Positions 60,075 to 64,000 of a stretch of DNA of 64,000 nt are shown piece after piece. Below the pieces are notes generated by a model, which searched no databases, was not told the origin of the DNA, and saw only the letters and a list, made by a program, of their open reading frames with translations. Source of the DNA: Bromus sterilis. Taxonomy: Eukaryota; Streptophyta; Magnoliopsida; Poales; Poaceae. The stretch is taken from contig OX465595.1 of assembly GCA_950022295.1 (NCBI GenBank), positions 223,041,770-223,105,769 on the forward strand. The letters are read 5' to 3'. The translations under genes and the position numbers were made by a program. The first letter of the stretch is position 1, and the number at the start of each line of letters is the position of its first letter.

Positions 60075-62008
60075 TGTCAGAACCCCAACTAGGGTAAGTG
60101 CTAGGGTTTGCTTGACCCTTTTGCATCATGCAAAAATTCAAAAAGAAATTCAAAATGGGGAAAGAAAAGCCCTAGAAATTTTAAGTCAAATGGCCAGATA
60201 AAAATATTTTTCCAAAAATCTTTTGAATGATTGGAAAATTCCTATAAATGATGCTGATCATTTTAAAAGAGGTTTGGGTATTTTCCCATACTCATGGAAT
60301 TTTCTAATATTCAGATAGTGCTCTGGAAATTAAAATTTACCCCTATTTGAATTGAAATTCAAATGTTTTGAATTTCAAAAATGTCCAAATCATTTATGTG
60401 ACTAGCTACTGGTCACCTAGTATTTATAAAAGCATTTGGACATTTATTAAAAATGCCTAGCTATTTTTAAATCTAGGCAAAAAAAAATGAAAGAGAAAAA
60501 TAAAAAGAACAGAAAACAACAAAGGCTATCTCACGCCAGGGGCGAAGCCCACTTCTCCACTGGCCGGCCCAGCCCAGCCCGGGGGACTTGTCGTCTACCT
60601 CCCCACCCCCCGAAGCAGCTCGGTGGAGGGCAGGGGGGCACCGACGGCCACCTCGACGGCCAGGAGCCTTCTAGGCCTCCTCCACGCAGCCAAGCAGGCC
60701 ACGGAGCCGCTCTTCAACCCCGCACCCCCTTCCTCCCTCCCTTGGTTCGTCTCCCCGCTCCTCAGCTCGTGATTTTGGCCGCCGCAGAGAACACGCCGGA
60801 GCACCACCGTGGAGAAACCGTGGCCAACGAGCTCCTCAGCCGCTGCGACCATGTCCAGGCAAAGCACTGCTGTCCTCTCCGTCGAAGCCCTCGACTAATC
60901 GAGCCGAGCAAGCACTGGAGGCGTCGTCCCCTTCACCGGATCGCCGCCGCTGCCGAGGAACTCCGGCGACCAATTCGACCTCTCCCGAGCCCCTCCGGCA
61001 TCGCCGCCCTCTTCATCCGCTTCAGGGTGAGCCCCTTCTCCGTTTACCTCCTCCTGCATCTCTCCCCGCGCCCCGCAGCCTCTTCCCGACGAGCACAGAA
61101 GCTCCGGCCGCCGCAAAGCTTGAAGTAGACGTGGCCTCGAGCCCTCCCGTGAAACCCCGATGGAGCCTTTCGATGCGGGAGAGCAAGAGCTCCCTCCTGG
61201 AGCTTTTTGCACAAAAAATGGAGGCCAGGAGCCTCTTCCCGTCGCAGCAGTGCCACGGCCGCTGCGCCACGTTGACGCCGGCGAGGCTCCGGCCACCCCC
61301 AAGCCTCCCCGTGGGCACTGGGTGACGCGGGTGACCTCGGGCGTCACTCTGGTGGTCTCGGCGAGCTCTCCAGTGGCCGGAATCGCCACTCCGGCGAGGC
61401 GCCGCCGCGTCCAGTGACGCCGGCGTCAAGCCGCCGGCAGCCCAGGCCATTAGGGCCTTAATGACCCAGTTAATCCCCCCTTGAGTCCATGACAGGTGGG
61501 CCCTGCCCTAATTTAACCCCTCTGTTAAGTTAATCCAACCGGGGATTAACCCCCTGAGGCTGACAGCCTGGACCCACTGGTCAGCCCCCCTTGACGTCAT
61601 CCCCACGCAATGCTGACGCAGTAAAGAATTTCCAGAAATAGAAAAGAATTAAAGTAATTCCAGAAAATTCCAGAAAATCGTTTAAACTTGGGAAATTCAT
61701 AACTAATTCATATGAACTCCAAATATAGCAAATAATATGTCTAAAAATATCAGAAAAATCCAAGGATTATGAATATGGGATCTGTTTTCATGTTTGACCA
61801 TTTTAAAATGGGTGAACAGTGCAAAACATCCATATGTCTTTAATTCAAATTCAAATTTGAAGCACATTTGCAAATGAATTTGCATGTGACTTCTTTTAAA
61901 TGGAATTGTACACACTCTGTGACCAAGAACATCACCATTTCAATATTGATCATGTGTTTGATGCATTGCAATTAAATTTATACCATTGTTTGATTGTTTG
62001 CTCGATAG

Positions 62009-62079
62009 ACGTGCAACTGGAACCGGAGGCCACCCCCTTCGTTGCAGACACCGTTATCGAACCTCGTCAGCAAGGCAAG
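62009..62079 (+). other. Coding-like segment X in B4
   Basis: After CTCGATAG the frame reads LEPEATPFVADTVIEPRQ, then QGK. B1 and B2 have FVDD...ETVITPEEEDH at the same place. Confidence 0.35.
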
Positions 62080-62875
62080 CAAAACCCCATTGATCATGTC
62101 TATAAAATCCTATTTTCCCTCTCAGTCTCGCTTATGCATGTTTAGGAGATCACCGAGACACGTTCTTTCGCATAGTTGAACCCATTCCGGTGCATGACCT
62201 ATCATTCTGTCACCGTATTAAGCAAACCACAATCCTAGCAGATTTAGGAGTTGAATGATGAGCATGTAGCCCCTGCAACTGTTACTGCTTTTGCTGCTTA
62301 GTGATACAATAAGGATGTTTTGATTGTGAGTCGGGATGAATTGAACACAATGGTGTTGGTGAAAGTGAAACGTGTTGGTGAATCCACCCTAAGCAAAGGT
62401 GAACGATGAGAGGTTGTGTAGGAGTACACAGTGGGTTGTCTCGTTGAACACTAACCTAGGCCCCGAGTTCCTGTTTTGTGATCCAAGACAAAGAGTATGA
62501 CCACATGTAGGGTTTTATGGGAGCCCCGTTTGGCCTCTTTACATACCGATCCGGTCCAGGAGTCACAATAGATTCAGGTTTTCCATTTGGCATGTGCATA
62601 GAAAAAAAAGAATGAAGAAAGGTTGCATCATCCTAGATATGTGGTGGACTTGTGAGGCAGTAAAACCATCTGGCAGAGGTGGCGTCTCGGTCCCTTACAT
62701 TATCTGAGTCTGTTTCGTGGAACCGGCCGGACTCTCGAGCGGTGCCAAACTCAGGTAGTCTACTCCTGGATTAGAGAAGGTGATGTGAGGTTAGTGCCTT
62801 GGTTTCATCCACGTCCGACATCCGCTTGAAGGATGCCAAGAACGAGGCGATAAGTGATGACACGCGTGTGAAGAT

Positions 62876-62931
62876 GTACACCCCTGCAGGGTTAATGAAC
62901 TATTCGAATAGCCGTGTCCGCGGTTATGGAC
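62876..62931 (+). repeat. Shared LTR block, copy in B4
   Basis: GTACACCCCTGCAGGGTTAAT, then perfect CTATTCGAATAG, then CCGTGTCCGCGGTTATGGAC. Confidence 0.85.
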
Positions 62932-63261
62932 TACATGGAAACCTCTACTTGATCATAGACAACTTGAATGGATACTTATAAAACTCGCAAGATAAGCGTG
63001 AGTGCTATGGTGTGCTTCTTCGTGGGGAAGTCGAGGAAGTAACCATAGTGGTGTATTGTTTGGAGATGTAGTGGACTCGTGTACGCTTCTTACCTCAAGT
63101 CTGGTACTCGTAGTTCAGGATTAGCCAAGTCAAAGCTGGCACTTCTGCATGTTGAACCCCACCTCCCCTTTACTTTGATACTTGAGCATGAGTAGTGTAG
63201 TTCTGATGTAAGTCTTGCTGAGTACGACTTTGTACTCACGTTTTCTTATTCTATGTTTTAG

Positions 63262-63360
63262 ATAAGAAACCGGACCCCGATGGAGTCACCTTCGTGAAGC
63301 TCGATGTTGACCTTGGTAGTATAATCCCAGACAGCAGTCTGGTCCCTCGTGGAAGGGCAT
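63262..63360 (+). other. Coding-like acidic segment Y in B4
   Basis: Follows CTATGTTTTAG (acceptor-like). The frame includes PDPDGVTFVKLDVDLGS and PDSSLVPRGRA. B1 keeps the same frame with substitutions (PEPDGVTDLKLDVDLGS). Confidence 0.35.
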
Positions 63361-64000
63361 GTTTGTTTACAAGGCTTCTCTAAGCCATTTGTTAAACTTG
63401 TCTGTACTCAGACCTAATTTGCTTCCGTTGTATGATGTAATGTTGATCACAGACATGTGATCTTTGTATGCTCTATGTGTGTATCTATAAAGAGTACTTT
63501 GTAGAGTTATGTGATGATACCTGCTGTTCATACTAGGCATGTGTGCTGCGTGTATGTTTATAACATGCATGCCTTAGTATGGGTTTTCGAGACCTTAGTT
63601 GTGATCTGGCTGGCGGTCGTTTATACACCAAGTGGCCCTTAGATGTGCGCAGCTTGGGGCATCGCGATGCGATTGCTTGTGACTCTGTCACGTGCACACT
63701 TTATTGTATGATCGAGCCCGCCCTAGACCCCGACTAAGTGATCGGGCTGGAGTAAGTCTATGTAAGAGTTAGGATCCAATCGATAACATGGTTGAGGCGA
63801 CTTGTCTATGAGTATGGGATTCACCACCCATAAGCATTTAGACTTGTGAGCGGACGATGAGGACATATCTCAGATGATCATCCGGCCTGAATGGGATGCC
63901 CCTCACGTTCGATGCTTACCGAGAACGTTCTGTGCTTGGCCTTGTCTGCTTAGACAAGTGGGTACGGTTCTCGGCTCTCCATGTGATTGTATCGTGACTG

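Larger units (their letters stand above)
60075..64000 (+). mobile_element. LTR B4 (family B), sense orientation, runs off the window
   Basis: Starts TGTCAGAACCCC at 60075, inserted into B3 (left flank TATTG, 60070-60074). By comparison with B1 its LTR end should fall about 30 bp past 64000, so whether it is a solo LTR or the 5' LTR of a full element cannot be seen. GC-rich block at about 60535-61450. Confidence 0.88.

Noticed and set aside
60487..61128. 213-codon Pro/Arg-rich ORF in B4
   Set aside because: GC-rich LTR block; the corresponding blocks in B1 and B2 do not preserve the frame.
1..64000. CRISPR array, bacterial operon or defence system
   Set aside because: No regularly spaced identical repeats with unique spacers; introns, LTR elements and a MITE show a plant nuclear genome.

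Overview
The window looks like an intergenic stretch of a large grass genome, most likely Triticeae (wheat, Aegilops, barley or rye group). This is inferred from deeply nested Gypsy elements with very long LTRs, Athila-type elements that begin TGATACGTC and use a tRNA-Asp primer site, a short Stowaway MITE with CTCCCTCCG ends, and plant GT-AG introns. Family names are kept generic because no database search was possible. I see no rRNA or tRNA gene and no CRISPR array.

Layout. (1) At the left edge are the last two coding exons (434-622 and 794-982) of one ordinary plant gene that I cannot name. A 92-bp Stowaway MITE sits in its last intron. (2) Positions 1880-52100 are one Russian-doll insertion. 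Solo LTR H (TSD GGATC) contains the Tekay/Del-type chromovirus A (3147-47525, TSD GTTTG) and the long solo LTR C2 (47597-51745, TSD ATATC). A's 5' LTR contains solo LTR C1 (3294-7166, TSD GTCAT) and element D (9763-32631, TSD CCACT). D's 5' LTR contains the Athila-type element E (13526-24855, minus strand, TSD CCACC). E's 5' LTR contains solo LTR B1 (20243-24143, TSD ATATC). A's gag contains solo LTR B2 (35096-39011, TSD GCATG). (3) Positions 52106-52425 resume the pre-insertion locus. (4) From 52426 to the right edge is a second nest: Athila-type G (minus) was hit by Athila-type F (plus), F's gag was hit by LTR B3 (minus), and B3 was hit by LTR B4 (plus), which runs off the window.

Coding content. 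Only A carries recognisable gag-pol: RG-rich gag, CCHC knuckle, protease, reverse transcriptase, RNase H, DD35E integrase and C-terminal chromodomain. It is broken by frameshifts, a short RT deletion and the B2 insertion. F carries a frameshifted Athila-type gag. D has LTRs, PBS and PPT of A's type but no gag-pol. E has no gag-pol but keeps one intact 376-codon ORF of unknown function exactly where its relative F has gag.

The main unexplained signal is inside the LTRs. The 4-kb LTRs of three families (A/D, B, C) share one ordered plan: a GC-rich gene-like block, a short acidic coding-like segment ending in GK, a block with the palindrome CTATTCGAATAG next to CTGCAGGG (ten copies here), a TGAGTAC/GTACTCA hairpin in B and C, and a second acidic coding-like segment after a splice-acceptor-like site. 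The Athila-type LTRs (E, F, G) instead share a 9-codon mini-ORF overlapping a GTGAGT donor, with acceptors downstream in E and F, suggesting an intron in the RNA leader.
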